A stretch of 64,000 nt of DNA from Spirochaetales bacterium Spiro_10 (GCA_001604405.1 LVBL01000045.1:47751-111750); one strand, 5' to 3'; shown: positions 7,905 to 16,577, counted from the stretch's first letter. The notes: a model not told the origin generated them from the letters alone. Numbers and translations are program-made.

Positions 7905-9533
7905 ATGAATTCACTCGTTCTGTTGCTCGGTGGCCTCGTGTTCTTCGTAATCGCGTACGCCACGTACGGCGGGTATCTCGCCAAAAAATGGGGAATCGAT
8001 CCCGCGCGCAAGACGCCCGCGCACACGCTTCGGGACGATATCGATTACGCGCCCGCGGACGCCAAGGTCATCCTCGGACACCACTTTTCGTCCATCGCCG
8101 GCGCGGGCCCCATCACGGGCCCGATTTTCGCCGCGGTCTTCGGCTGGCTCCCGGTGTATCTCTGGATCGTCCTCGGAAGCATCTTCATCGGCGGCGTCCA
8201 CGACGCGGGCTCCCTTCTCGCCTCGATCCGCCACGACGGAAAGAGCATCGGCGAGATCATTAAGACGAACATCTCCCCGCGCGCCAAGACCATCTTCAAC
8301 TGGTACGCATGGCTCACGATAACCCTCGTCGTCGCGGCCTTCACCGACATCTGCGCGACGTCCTTCGCCTTCGACGCCGCCAAGCCGGACATGATCACAG
8401 GCGCGCAGGCGGGAACCGCCTCCGTTCTCTTCGTCGTTCTCGCCATGCTCTTCGGCTTTCTCGTCTACCGGAAAAACGCGCCGCTCGCCGTCGCGTCCGT
8501 CGCCGGCGTCGCGCTTCTCGCGTTCTGCATCTGGTTCGGCTACACCTTCCCCGTTATGAGATTCAGCAAGCTTGCCTGGCAGGCGATCCTCATCGTGTAC
8601 ATCGCCCTCGCGTCGATCCTCCCCGTGTGGCTCCTGCTTCAGCCCCGGGACTATTTGTGCTCCTTCCTCCTCTACGCCATGATGGCGGGAGCGCTCGTGG
8701 GCATCGTGATCACGCGCCCGAACATGGAAATCCCCGCCTTCGCCGGGTTCGTCGCTCCAAACAAGCAGACGCTCTTCCCTTTCCTCTTCGTCACGGTCGC
8801 GTGCGGGGCCATCTCCGGCTTCCACTCGCTCGTCAGCTCGGGAACGACATCCAAGCAGGTTAACCGCGAGCACCCCGACGTGAAACTCATCGGCTACGGC
8901 GGAATGCTCATCGAGGGCCTTCTCGCGATAGTCGCACTCGTCGCGGTGGGGTACGTGGCCGGCCAAAAGGGCGCGCCCGCGCAGATATTCGCGAGCGGGG
9001 TTTCGTTCTTCATGTCGAGCTTCGGCATCCCCGTCGCTGTCGGCAAGGTCTTCGTCATACTCGCCTACTCGGCCTTCGCGCTCACCAGCCTCGACACGGC
9101 AACCCGCATCGGCCGCTATATCATGCAGGAAATCGGCACCGTGAAGACGCCCTCAGGTGACAAGAAAACCTTCGCGAGCAACATCTATGTCGCGACCGTC
9201 CTCACGATCGGCTTTTCCGTTCTCCTGCTCGTGTACGGCTACGCCAAGATCTGGCCGATCTTCGGCTCGGCGAACCAGCTCCTCGCCGCCCTCGCGCTCC
9301 TCGCCGTAACGGGATGGGTCATGAAGCAGGGGAAAAAATCCTGGGAGACCGTCCTTCCGCTCGTATTCATGTTCGCCGTTACCTTCACCGCGCTCTTCCT
9401 TCTCGTCAGGACGAACGTCGTGGGAGAAAAGCACAACTACGTGCTCGCGGCCATCGGCGTGGTCCTCTTCGGCCTCGCGGTTCTCCAGATTGTCGAGGGC
9501 GTGCGCGTGCTCTTCTTGAAAAAGAAGGCCTGA
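7905..9533 (+). CDS. cstA: CstA-family carbon starvation / pyruvate-peptide transporter
   Basis: The 542-residue polytopic membrane protein has the CstA signature regions: an N-terminal membrane helix ending AYATYGGYLAKKWGID, HHFSSIAGAGPITGPIFAA, GGVHDAGSLLASIRH, and C-terminal FALTSLDTATRIGRY with SANQLLAAL. CstA proteins import peptides or pyruvate during carbon limitation. At this length it is the shorter form rather than the roughly 700-residue enteric CstA. The start at 7905 follows AAGGAGG by eight bases; the longer open frame upstream is unsupported. It appears monocistronic and ends at a bidirectional terminator. Confidence 0.93.
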   Translation: MNSLVLLLGGLVFFVIAYATYGGYLAKKWGIDPARKTPAHTLRDDIDYAPADAKVILGHHFSSIAGAGPITGPIFAAVFGWLPVYLWIVLGSIFIGGVHDAGSLLASIRHDGKSIGEIIKTNISPRAKTIFNWYAWLTITLVVAAFTDICATSFAFDAAKPDMITGAQAGTASVLFVVLAMLFGFLVYRKNAPLAVASVAGVALLAFCIWFGYTFPVMRFSKLAWQAILIVYIALASILPVWLLLQPRDYLCSFLLYAMMAGALVGIVITRPNMEIPAFAGFVAPNKQTLFPFLFVTVACGAISGFHSLVSSGTTSKQVNREHPDVKLIGYGGMLIEGLLAIVALVAVGYVAGQKGAPAQIFASGVSFFMSSFGIPVAVGKVFVILAYSAFALTSLDTATRIGRYIMQEIGTVKTPSGDKKTFASNIYVATVLTIGFSVLLLVYGYAKIWPIFGSANQLLAALALLAVTGWVMKQGKKSWETVLPLVFMFAVTFTALFLLVRTNVVGEKHNYVLAAIGVVLFGLAVLQIVEGVRVLFLKKKA

Positions 9534-9597
9534 CACCGCCGTACCAGTACCCGCGTGACGCGCAGGGCGCAAATCGCGCCATTCACTCTCAAAAAGC

Positions 9598-9633
9598 AAA
9601 AAGGCCATCCCGTGTGGGCGGAATGGCCTTTTT
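9598..9633. terminator. Bidirectional intrinsic terminator between cstA and thrH
   Basis: A GGCCAT / ATGGCC stem is flanked by five As on the left and five Ts on the right, so it can act for cstA on the plus strand and thrH on the minus strand. Confidence 0.8.
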
Positions 9634-9680
9634 CTTGATCACTGGCGTCCGTGGTTGTGACCCTGCCTCATAAAAAAACT

Positions 9681-10286
9681 TTACCCCGCGACAAACCGCC
9701 TGACATGGGAAAGAAGCTCGTCGTAGGTCTCATACGCGGAAAGGTCGGCGTTTGCCGCCCTGATAGCCTCGGGCGCGCGGAACAGGGCGCCCGTATCGGC
9801 GGCGCGTATCATGGACAGGTCGTTGTACGAGTCGCCGGCGGCCATGACGCTCATGCTGATCGACTTGAGCGCCTCGACTGCCTTCCGTTTCCCGTCCTGC
9901 TGCCTGAGCGCGTACGAGCTTACGGTCCCGTCCGCGTCGACGACAAGCTCGTTGCAGAAGAGGGTCGGATACCCGAGCTTGGCCATGAGCGGCATGGCAA
10001 ACTGGGTGAAGGTATCCGAGAGTATGATAACCTGGGCAACCGCCCGGGCAGAATCGAGAAAGGCCTTCGCGCCGGGTAGCGGATCCATCGCGCCGATGAC
10101 GCGCTGGATGTCGGCCAGCCTGAGACCCCGATCCCTCAGTATGCTCAGCCGGTACTTCATGAGCTTGTCGTAATCGGGCTCGTCCCGCGTGGTGATCTTC
10201 AGTTCCGGTATCCCCGTAGCCGCCGAAAATTCGATCCAAATTTCGGGAACCAGGACGCCCTCAAGATCAAGGCACACCACATGCAT
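9681..10286 (-). CDS. thrH: ThrH: phosphoserine phosphatase / phosphoserine:homoserine phosphotransferase
   Basis: The 201-residue HAD-superfamily protein has motif I CLDLEGVLVPEIW, where the second acidic residue is Glu as in ThrH, motif II in IILSDTF, and motifs III/IV with MAAGDSYNDLSMI. Pseudomonas ThrH dephosphorylates phosphoserine and can transfer the phosphate to homoserine, linking serine and threonine synthesis. The start at 10286 is chosen over the ATG two codons upstream because GAGGGG lies seven bases before it but only one base before the other, and because ThrH proteins begin right before this motif. The gene is single, divergent from the ZIP transporter. Confidence 0.92.
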   Translation of the reverse strand: MHVVCLDLEGVLVPEIWIEFSAATGIPELKITTRDEPDYDKLMKYRLSILRDRGLRLADIQRVIGAMDPLPGAKAFLDSARAVAQVIILSDTFTQFAMPLMAKLGYPTLFCNELVVDADGTVSSYALRQQDGKRKAVEALKSISMSVMAAGDSYNDLSMIRAADTGALFRAPEAIRAANADLSAYETYDELLSHVRRFVAG

Positions 10287-10422
10287 ACTCATACCCCTCG
10301 CTTTATCGTGCTCGGGGTATGGTAGCAGAAAGAAACGCCATTCTCAAGGGCGCCCGGTTCGTCGTGATAAAGACTACCTAATTCCAGTCCACTCCGGTAT
10401 ACTAACGAACAGGGAGCCACAG

Positions 10423-11238
10423 ATGAACGCACTATTGACGATGAATCCGGTCCTTCTCGCGCTTTTCGCCACCCTGTTTACCTGGGGCATGACGGCCCTT
10501 GGCGCGTCCCTCGTATTCTTTTTCAAGTCGATCAACCTGCGCGTCCTCAACATGATGCTCGGGTTCGCCTCCGGAGTCATGGTCGCGGCCAGCTTTTGGT
10601 CCCTGCTCGCGCCGGCCATCGAACTTGCCGAGGAAAGTCCCTTCCCCGCCTGGTTCGTCGCCGCGACGGGCTTCGCGGGCGGCGCCGCCTTCCTGTGGCT
10701 CGCGGACCGTCTCTTGCCTCACGTGCACTTCAGCGCGCATGACGGGGAAAGCGAGGGTATTCACACCCACCTCAGGCGAAGCATCCTGCTCGTCTTCTCG
10801 ATTACGCTTCACAACATCCCGGAAGGGCTCGCGGTCGGCGTGGCGTTCGGGGCCCTCTCGGGGGCCTTCGGGCCGGAAGCCCTCTTGCCCGCCATCGCGG
10901 TTGCCCTCGGTATCGGCATCCAGAACTTCCCCGAGGGGGCGGCCGTCTCCATTCCCCTCAGGCGCGAGGGCCTGAGCCGCACGAAGGCGTTCTTCTACGG
11001 GCAGGCCTCGGGCATCGTCGAGCCGGTCGCGGGCGTTCTGGGTGCCCTGCTCGTCACGCTCGTTCGGCCAGTGCTTCCCTACGCCCTGGCCTTCGCCGCG
11101 GGGGCCATGATCTACGTCGTCGTCGAGGAGCTGATCCCCACGGCGCAGGAAGGCGACCACGAAAGCACCGACCTCGCCACGGTCGGCGCCATACTCGGCT
11201 TTACCGCGATGATGATACTCGACGTGGCGCTCGGGTAA
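10423..11238 (+). CDS. ZIP-family divalent metal transporter
   Basis: The 271-residue membrane protein has about eight hydrophobic segments. It shows the two ZIP pore motifs, HNIPEGLAVGVAFG in membrane segment IV and QNFPEGAAVSIPL, with a further Glu in QASGIVEPVAG of segment V. A histidine-containing cytoplasmic loop (HVHFSAHDGESEGIHTH) sits between segments III and IV, a common metal-binding element. It most resembles the GufA/ZupT branch, which moves zinc and other divalent metals into the cytoplasm. The ATG at 10423 follows AGGGAG by about seven bases. It converges on the ABC exporter operon with 16 bases between stops. Confidence 0.9.
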   Translation: MNALLTMNPVLLALFATLFTWGMTALGASLVFFFKSINLRVLNMMLGFASGVMVAASFWSLLAPAIELAEESPFPAWFVAATGFAGGAAFLWLADRLLPHVHFSAHDGESEGIHTHLRRSILLVFSITLHNIPEGLAVGVAFGALSGAFGPEALLPAIAVALGIGIQNFPEGAAVSIPLRREGLSRTKAFFYGQASGIVEPVAGVLGALLVTLVRPVLPYALAFAAGAMIYVVVEELIPTAQEGDHESTDLATVGAILGFTAMMILDVALG

Positions 11239-11254
11239 GGCGCCGCGCGGGCTC

Positions 11255-13081
11255 TCACACGGCCGCCTCCCCGCTGACTGCCTCCGCAAGCGCGGACTCG
11301 TCGATATACTGCCGGGTATACAGCCTCCAATAGTGGCCCCGCAGGGCCATCAGGCTGTCATGGTCGCCGTCTTCAAGTATCGTCCCGTTCTCCAGAACGA
11401 CGATACGGTCCGCGTTCCGAATCGTGGAAAGCCGGTGGGCGATCACCAGACTCGTTCTGTCCTTCAGAAGCCGGTCGATCGCGCCCTGTATAAGCACCTC
11501 CGTCTCCGTGTCCACCGAGCTCGTGGCCTCGTCAAGAACCATGATCCGCGGATTCGCCACCAGGGCGCGCGCCAGGCTGATAAGCTGGCGCTGGCCCGTG
11601 GAAAGCAGGGCGCCGCCCTCGCCGACCGGCGTTTCGAAGCCCTGCTCGAGCCGCTCGATAAACCCGAGCGCGTTGGCCTCGCGCGCGGCGTTTTCGACCT
11701 CCCCGTCGGAGGCGTCAAGCCGCCCGTAGCGGATGTTCTCCCGTACCGTGCCCGAGAAGAGAAAGGGCGTCTGCAATACGTATCCGAGACGGCTGTGAAG
11801 CCAGTGTCTCGTGCGCGTGCGGTAATCGGTGCCGTCAATTCTCACCTCGCCCTCGACCGGCTCGTAAAACCGGCACAGAAGGTTGACGAGGGTCGATTTG
11901 CCGCTGCCCGTCTCGCCGACGATGGCTAGCGTCTGTCCGGCGGGAACCGAAAGGGAAAAATCCCTGAATATCCATTGACCGTCGCCGTACTGGAAGCTCA
12001 CCTTCGAAAGCTCCAGATCGCCCCTGATATCCCCCGTGTCTACGGCGTCCCCGCGGTCTACGATCTCGGGCTCCGTCTCGATAAGCCCCAAAAGCCGCTC
12101 CGCGCTCGCCTGGGCCGCCTGAAACTCCGACAGCACGCGGGCAACCTCGCGGGCGGGATCGAAAAACATCATGGCGTAATTCACGAACGCGACGAGCGTT
12201 CCGAAGCTCACGACGCCCCCGATGACGAGCGTGCCGCCCGAGCTGAGGGCAATCGCTGCGCCGGTCGCCGCGAGAAAGATGACCACCGGCATGAAGAGCG
12301 CGGAAAGACGTGCCGCCCTGAGGGAAAAACCCTTCAGCGCGAGACTCTGCGCCGAAAACTCGCTTCCGTTGTGCGCCTCGAGCACGAGGGACTTGGAAGT
12401 CCTCGCTCCCTGCAGGCCCTCGTTGAACAGCCCCGAAAGATGGGAATTCGCGCGACGCGCCTTCCGCTGCGCGCGGAGGATGCGCCGCTGAAACCAGAAC
12501 GTCGCGAACAGCAACAACGGGACGAATACGAGCGTGACGAGAGCGAGCCGCCAGTTCATCACGAACATGAAGGCGACTATCACCGTCATCATGATCGAGC
12601 CCCACACAAGGTCCACGAGACCCCAGGCGACGGTATCCCCGAGGCGTTGCGCGTCGGAGGTCATCCGCGCCATGATCCACCCCGCGGGGGTCCGGTCGTA
12701 GTAGGAAAAGCTCAAATCCTGCAATTGCGCGAAGGCCCGGGCCCGAAGCGTGTGACAGACGCGTACCTCGATCATGCCGGCGATGCAAATGAAGACGAAG
12801 ACGTTCGCGGCCTGCACGAGGGCAAGGATGCCGAACACGGCGAGAAAGCCGCGGATCCTCCCCGCCGAGTCCTCGCTTCCCAGCGCCGGAACGATCACGT
12901 CAACCGCGTATCTGGTCATCTGGGGAAAGATCCCGTCAACGAGGGCGACCATGGTCATGAAGAGCGCTAGAAGACCCATGACGGGAAAGAGGGCGCGGGA
13001 GAATCCCAGAATCTTCTTCCAAACCCCAAAATCGAACCGGGAGGAGTATTCCTTCTCGGCAAACTGTTTCATGTCTGACAT
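11255..13081 (-). CDS. ABC exporter half-transporter, catalytically competent subunit
   Basis: The 608-residue protein has six membrane helices (residues about 35-330) and a C-terminal ABC ATPase. The nucleotide-binding domain has Walker A GETGSGKSTL, Walker B IMVLDEATSSVD with the catalytic Glu at about 518, and a variant signature LSTGQ instead of LSGGQ. It forms a heterodimer with the upstream gene product, whose Walker B carries Asp instead of Glu. In heterodimeric exporters such as TM287/288 and BmrCD, the variant signature pairs with the degenerate Walker B, and that split is exactly what is seen here. Its ATG overlaps the upstream stop by one base (TAATG), implying coupled translation. 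Likely a multidrug or lipid exporter of the inner membrane. Confidence 0.93.
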   Translation of the reverse strand: MSDMKQFAEKEYSSRFDFGVWKKILGFSRALFPVMGLLALFMTMVALVDGIFPQMTRYAVDVIVPALGSEDSAGRIRGFLAVFGILALVQAANVFVFICIAGMIEVRVCHTLRARAFAQLQDLSFSYYDRTPAGWIMARMTSDAQRLGDTVAWGLVDLVWGSIMMTVIVAFMFVMNWRLALVTLVFVPLLLFATFWFQRRILRAQRKARRANSHLSGLFNEGLQGARTSKSLVLEAHNGSEFSAQSLALKGFSLRAARLSALFMPVVIFLAATGAAIALSSGGTLVIGGVVSFGTLVAFVNYAMMFFDPAREVARVLSEFQAAQASAERLLGLIETEPEIVDRGDAVDTGDIRGDLELSKVSFQYGDGQWIFRDFSLSVPAGQTLAIVGETGSGKSTLVNLLCRFYEPVEGEVRIDGTDYRTRTRHWLHSRLGYVLQTPFLFSGTVRENIRYGRLDASDGEVENAAREANALGFIERLEQGFETPVGEGGALLSTGQRQLISLARALVANPRIMVLDEATSSVDTETEVLIQGAIDRLLKDRTSLVIAHRLSTIRNADRIVVLENGTILEDGDHDSLMALRGHYWRLYTRQYIDESALAEAVSGEAAV

Positions 13082-14946
13082 TACTCGTTCCTCTCTTCGG
13101 CTTCGCCGACCACCGCCTGCTGCAGGGCGGCGAGCCTCCTGTATAACCCCTCGCGCGCGAGAAGCTCGGAATGCGTTCCAAGGGCCGTGACGCGCCCGTC
13201 CTCCAGTACGAGAATCCGGTCCGCCGACGCAAGCGTCGTCAGGCGGTGCGCTATGAGTATCATCGTGCCCGCGCCGTCCCGCTCTATCGCCTCGCGAATC
13301 GCGCTGTCGGTTTCCGTGTCAACGGCGCTGAGGCTGTCGTCCAGCACCAGAATGGGCGACCGCCGCACGAGGGCGCGCGCGAGCGTAAGCCGCTGGCGCT
13401 GGCCGCCCGACAGGGTAACGCCGCGTTCCCCCACCATCGTATCGTAGCCTGAGGGGAAGCCCTCGATCACCTCATGGAGCGCGGCGGTACGCGCTGCCTC
13501 CTCCATGTCTCCGTCGCCCGCGGAAAAGCGGCCCATCCGTATGTTCTCGCGAATCGTCTTCCCGTAGAGAAAGCCCTCCTGCATGACGAGCGCGACGGTC
13601 CGCCGGAGGCGCCGCTTCGGGATGTCCCTGATGTCGCGACCTCCTATCCTGATGGTGCCGGAGTCCGGCTCGTAGAAGCGCAGCAGAAGATGCACGAGGG
13701 TGGTCTTCCCGCTGCCGGTCGGACCGAGAATCGCGAGACGCTCGCCGGCCTGTACGCTGAAGGACACGTCCCTGAGCACGGCGGTTCCGTCGGGATACGT
13801 GAAGGATACCCGGTCGAACTCGATCGTCCCCGGCTCCCAATCGTCCGGGTCGGCGGGGCCCGCGTCCCCGTCAAGACCCGGCTCCCGCTCAAGGCTGAAA
13901 AGCTCGGCGATCCTCCCGAGCGCGACCTTCGTCTTGCCCGCGTCAGCGAGAACGCGTCCGAATTGCCTGATGGGCCACAGCGTCTGATGCTCGTACGTCA
14001 GGAACATGACGAGAAGACCGAGGCTTACGGCTCCCGTCGCCATCATGGACAGGCCCGCGCCGAGCACAATGGCGATCTGAACGATGCCCAGGAAACTCGA
14101 GACGCCCCAAAACACCGCCAGCCAGGCGATGAGGCGAAACAGCTGGTCCCGGAACCGGTCGTTGGCGACGGAGAACCTGCCCGTTTCGTGCTCCTGTCGG
14201 GCGAAGGCCCGAACCACGCGAACGCCCATGACGTTTTCCTGAATGATTCCCGAAAGCACGCCTTCCCGTTCGTCCACACCAAGAAAGACCCGCTCGACGA
14301 TTCGGTGAAATCCGACCGAGAATAAAACGATTAGCGGAACGACGAGACTGCCCCAAAACGTCAGACGGGGACTCAGGGAGAACATGACGGGATAGGCAAC
14401 GCTCACCAAAAAGGCGGTTCTGAATATCTCCATTAGCTCCACGCATAAAAACCGCCTTGTCGTATCGACGTCCGAGGTACAGCGCTGAAGCCAGTCGCCG
14501 GATTGCGCCCGAAGCAGGGTTTCAAAGGGAAGCTCCTGCACATGGGCATACAGCCTGTCCCTCATCCGTTTGGCCGCGTGTTCGGCCGATACGTTCGCGG
14601 AGTAACTCGCCAAAAAGCCGAAGACCGACTGAAAGACGATGCATGACACGAACAGCAGGCCGACTACCCACAGCCGGTCACGGAGCCACGCGCGTTCGGG
14701 CCAGAAACCAAGAACAGGCCGAAGGAAATACGGTACGACAGGAGGGGCCTCGCCAATGACGCTGTCGATGGTCAGTTTTACGATAACGGGCGAGGTAAAC
14801 GTGAAGAAGGCCTCAAAGGCCAACGAGAGGATTCCCGCCAGATACGCGAGTCTGCGTCCGCCCAGGGCTTCGAACAGGATTTTGGTTCGCGCCCAGGGGG
14901 CCCATGATTCTTTTGTTATTACGTACGGTTTTATTGTGTGCGACAC
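13081..14946 (-). CDS. ABC exporter half-transporter, degenerate-site subunit
   Basis: The 621-residue protein has a six-helix membrane domain followed by an ABC ATPase with Walker A GPTGSGKTTL, canonical signature LSGGQRQRL, and Walker B ILVLDDSLSAVD. The residue after the Walker B Asp is Asp (about 537) where catalytic Glu is usual, so this subunit supplies the degenerate ATP site. The start is placed at the GTG at 14946 because GGGAGG lies six bases before it. An ATG at 14997 has no ribosome binding site, and the open frame further upstream runs into the leader terminator. It is the first cistron of an operon controlled by a leader ORF and terminator. Confidence 0.88.
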   Translation of the reverse strand: MSHTIKPYVITKESWAPWARTKILFEALGGRRLAYLAGILSLAFEAFFTFTSPVIVKLTIDSVIGEAPPVVPYFLRPVLGFWPERAWLRDRLWVVGLLFVSCIVFQSVFGFLASYSANVSAEHAAKRMRDRLYAHVQELPFETLLRAQSGDWLQRCTSDVDTTRRFLCVELMEIFRTAFLVSVAYPVMFSLSPRLTFWGSLVVPLIVLFSVGFHRIVERVFLGVDEREGVLSGIIQENVMGVRVVRAFARQEHETGRFSVANDRFRDQLFRLIAWLAVFWGVSSFLGIVQIAIVLGAGLSMMATGAVSLGLLVMFLTYEHQTLWPIRQFGRVLADAGKTKVALGRIAELFSLEREPGLDGDAGPADPDDWEPGTIEFDRVSFTYPDGTAVLRDVSFSVQAGERLAILGPTGSGKTTLVHLLLRFYEPDSGTIRIGGRDIRDIPKRRLRRTVALVMQEGFLYGKTIRENIRMGRFSAGDGDMEEAARTAALHEVIEGFPSGYDTMVGERGVTLSGGQRQRLTLARALVRRSPILVLDDSLSAVDTETDSAIREAIERDGAGTMILIAHRLTTLASADRILVLEDGRVTALGTHSELLAREGLYRRLAALQQAVVGEAEERNE

Positions 14947-15033
14947 GGTCTTCCTCCCGGAAGATTCTGCTGATGCGGTATGGTCCGAATCCCGCATCAG
15001 CTCGGTCGCGTCGGGGTGAAACGCGTTCAAGCC

Positions 15034-15069
15034 AAAAAAAAAGGATCGGGCCACTTTCGGCGCCGATCC
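15034..15069 (-). terminator. Intrinsic terminator in leader of ABC exporter operon (attenuator)
   Basis: On the minus strand a stem GGATCGG / CCGATCC, extended by GCC / GGC past a one-base bulge, closes a GAAAGT loop and is followed by nine Ts. It lies between the 39-codon leader ORF and the first ABC gene, with no other promoter evident behind it. Transcription of the exporter would therefore have to read through it. Confidence 0.85.
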
Positions 15070-15091
15070 CTTCCTTCTGCGAAGTAACCCG

Positions 15092-15211
15092 TTACATTCG
15101 GGCCTCGCGGAAACGGACAGGAATAGCGCCAGGGCGCGCGTATGCGCAAACGCTGCAGTCGTCGCTGCGGTTTGCGATAGTGCTTGCTATACACACGTCA
15201 AACTGATTCAT
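15092..15211 (-). CDS. Small leader ORF (39 codons) upstream of the attenuator
   Basis: The ORF has a strong ribosome binding site (GGAGGAG, six bases before ATG at 15211). It encodes a 39-residue peptide starting MNQFDVCIAS, with cysteines at 7, 19 and 22 (DDCSVC) and a basic C-terminus (RFREARM). Its stop codon lies 22 bases before the terminator stem. I recognise no family. The arrangement of strong ribosome binding site, short ORF, terminator and heterodimeric ABC exporter parallels bmrB-bmrCD of Bacillus subtilis, where ribosome stalling on the leader relieves termination. An exported or modified peptide is a less likely alternative, because no maturation enzyme is evident beyond a nearby nitroreductase-fold protein. 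Confidence 0.6.
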   Translation of the reverse strand: MNQFDVCIASTIANRSDDCSVCAYARPGAIPVRFREARM

Positions 15212-15255
15212 GTCCGCTCCTCCTTATGGTTAGGGTTGCATTCGATGTATGACAA

Positions 15256-15285
15256 AGACTACCCCCGCGCTTACTCCCGTGTCAA
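15256..15285 (-). promoter_or_regulatory. Promoter of leader ORF / ABC exporter operon
   Basis: A perfect -35 TTGACA (15285-15280) is separated by 18 bases from TAGTCT (15261-15256, four of six matches). It lies just beyond the stop of the nitroreductase gene and about 45 bases before the leader ATG, giving a predicted leader RNA of about 215 bases. Confidence 0.65.
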
Positions 15286-15294
15286 GCCCGATTT

Positions 15295-15903
15295 TTATGC
15301 CTTTCCGTCTCCATACGCCAGGACCCTCTCCTTCAGGGGAAGGAATTCCTTTTCGCCCGGTGCGGCCTCGACGGAACCGAAGGGCATCTCCGCCAGAAGC
15401 TTCCAGTCCGCCGGGACACCCCAAGCGGATCGAACGGCCTCGTCTACCAGCGGATTATAGTGTTGCAGGGATGCGCCTGCACCCTCCTCCGCCAGAGCGG
15501 TCCAAACGGCGAATTCAAGCATTCCGTTTGACTGTAGCGACCATACAGGGAAGTTGTCCGCATAGAGCGGGAACCGAGCCTGCAATCCCCGCACGACAGA
15601 CTGATCCTCAAAAAACAACACGGTCCCGTACCCCCCGTCGAACGCCTTGATCTTTTCATCGGTTTTACCGAAGGCCTCCGGGGGAACAAGCGGTTTCAGG
15701 GAATCCCGCACCAGACCCCAGAACCGCGTGCTCTCGGATCCGAACAGGATCACAACGCGGGCGCTCTGTGAATTGAACGGCGACGGAACATGCTTGACGG
15801 CATGTTCCACTATCTCGCGAACCCGTTGTTCCGGGATTACCTTGTTCTTTCCAAGGGCATAAATACTTCTTCGTTTTTCAAGGGCCGTAGCTAACGTACT
15901 CAT
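15295..15903 (-). CDS. Nitroreductase-family protein (Frm2/HBN1-like)
   Basis: The 202-residue protein begins MSTLATALEKRRSIYALGKN, where the early RRSIY matches the FMN-contacting Arg stretch of the nitroreductase fold, and carries SPFNSQSARVVIL, the second flavin-binding segment. The ending, with GASLQHYNPLVDEAVRSAWGVP and LLAEMPFGSV, is typical of the fatty-acid-repression/Frm2-like branch, which reduces nitroaromatics or quinones with NAD(P)H. The start at 15903 follows GGAGG by seven bases; the frame is open further upstream without support. It is transcribed toward the ABC exporter operon, whose promoter begins ten bases after its stop, so read-through is possible. Confidence 0.85.
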   Translation of the reverse strand: MSTLATALEKRRSIYALGKNKVIPEQRVREIVEHAVKHVPSPFNSQSARVVILFGSESTRFWGLVRDSLKPLVPPEAFGKTDEKIKAFDGGYGTVLFFEDQSVVRGLQARFPLYADNFPVWSLQSNGMLEFAVWTALAEEGAGASLQHYNPLVDEAVRSAWGVPADWKLLAEMPFGSVEAAPGEKEFLPLKERVLAYGDGKA

Positions 15904-16035
15904 AGTAATTCCTCCATAACCGGGGATACATAAACTACCCCGTTCAAACATGAAATGTAATATATGGCTAACTTCGGGGCAACAAAAAAACTCGTGCTTA
16001 TTGACCAGCGACAAGAGCTCATGCACACTTCGATT

Positions 16036-16452
16036 ATGAATCGTGAAGAACTCCGCCAGTCACTTGAGAATACCGTTTCCCTTACGTTCTCCCGTTCGGG
16101 TGGCCCCGGGGGTCAGAATGTCAACAAGGTCAATTCCAAGGTTACCGCAACCGTAAACCTTGATCTGCTTCAGGGATTAACACCCGAGGAGCGCGTCCGC
16201 GTACGTGAGGCCCTTGCATCCCGTTGTACCACAGAAGGGTTGCTCGTTCTTCAGGCGGACGAAGACCGGTCACAGCTTCGTAACCGGGAGATTGTATTGC
16301 TCCGTATTGAGGGGCTCATCACAGCTGCCGCGCGGCCACGACGTAAAAGAGTCCCGACCAAGCCCGGCAAGGCAGCTATAAAACGGCGCCTCGAGTCAAA
16401 GCACCTTCTTTCAAAAAGAAAAAAGAATCGGATTACACCCACCGGGGAATAG
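16036..16452 (+). CDS. arfB: ArfB-type peptidyl-tRNA hydrolase / ribosome rescue factor
   Basis: The 138-residue protein carries the GGQ peptidyl-tRNA hydrolysis loop (RSGGPGGQNVNKV, residues about 20-32) without the codon-recognition domain of RF1/RF2. It ends with a basic tail rich in Lys and Arg (RRKRVPTKPGKAAIKRR to LSKRKKNR). This is the plan of ArfB/YaeJ, which inserts its basic tail into the empty mRNA channel and releases stalled nascent chains. An ATG at 16021 is possible but the family length fits 16036; neither has a strong ribosome binding site. It is divergent from the nitroreductase and converges on the vapC-like gene, with a parS-type site between. Confidence 0.9.
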   Translation: MNREELRQSLENTVSLTFSRSGGPGGQNVNKVNSKVTATVNLDLLQGLTPEERVRVREALASRCTTEGLLVLQADEDRSQLRNREIVLLRIEGLITAAARPRRKRVPTKPGKAAIKRRLESKHLLSKRKKNRITPTGE

Positions 16453-16496
16453 GGACACACCCCTTGCCTGGCAGCATGGCGCCCACAGAGACGTCT

Positions 16497-16512
16497 TGTT
16501 TCACGTGAAACA
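16497..16512. other. parS-type ParB-binding site 1
   Basis: TGTTTCACGTGAAACA is a perfect 16-base palindrome that fits the ParB/Spo0J site consensus known from Bacillus (TGTTNCACGTGAAACA). It lies in the gap after arfB, about 5.5 kb from dnaA, where chromosomal parS sites cluster. Confidence 0.9.
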
Positions 16513-16543
16513 AAAAAGGCAGCCGGGGGAGACCCCGACTGCC
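16512..16543 (-). terminator. Intrinsic terminator of the vapBC-like operon
   Basis: On the minus strand GGCAGTCGGGG pairs with the CCCCGGCTGCC arm and is followed by six Ts. It ends leftward transcription of the toxin-antitoxin pair and abuts parS site 1. Confidence 0.8.
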
Positions 16544-16577
16544 GCCTGATGGACCGCATTCCCCCATGCGGTGGTAT

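Noticed and set aside
15092..15211. RiPP precursor reading of the leader ORF as the primary call
   Set aside because: No radical SAM, YcaO, lanthionine synthetase or protease is nearby, and the terminator placement fits an attenuator better.
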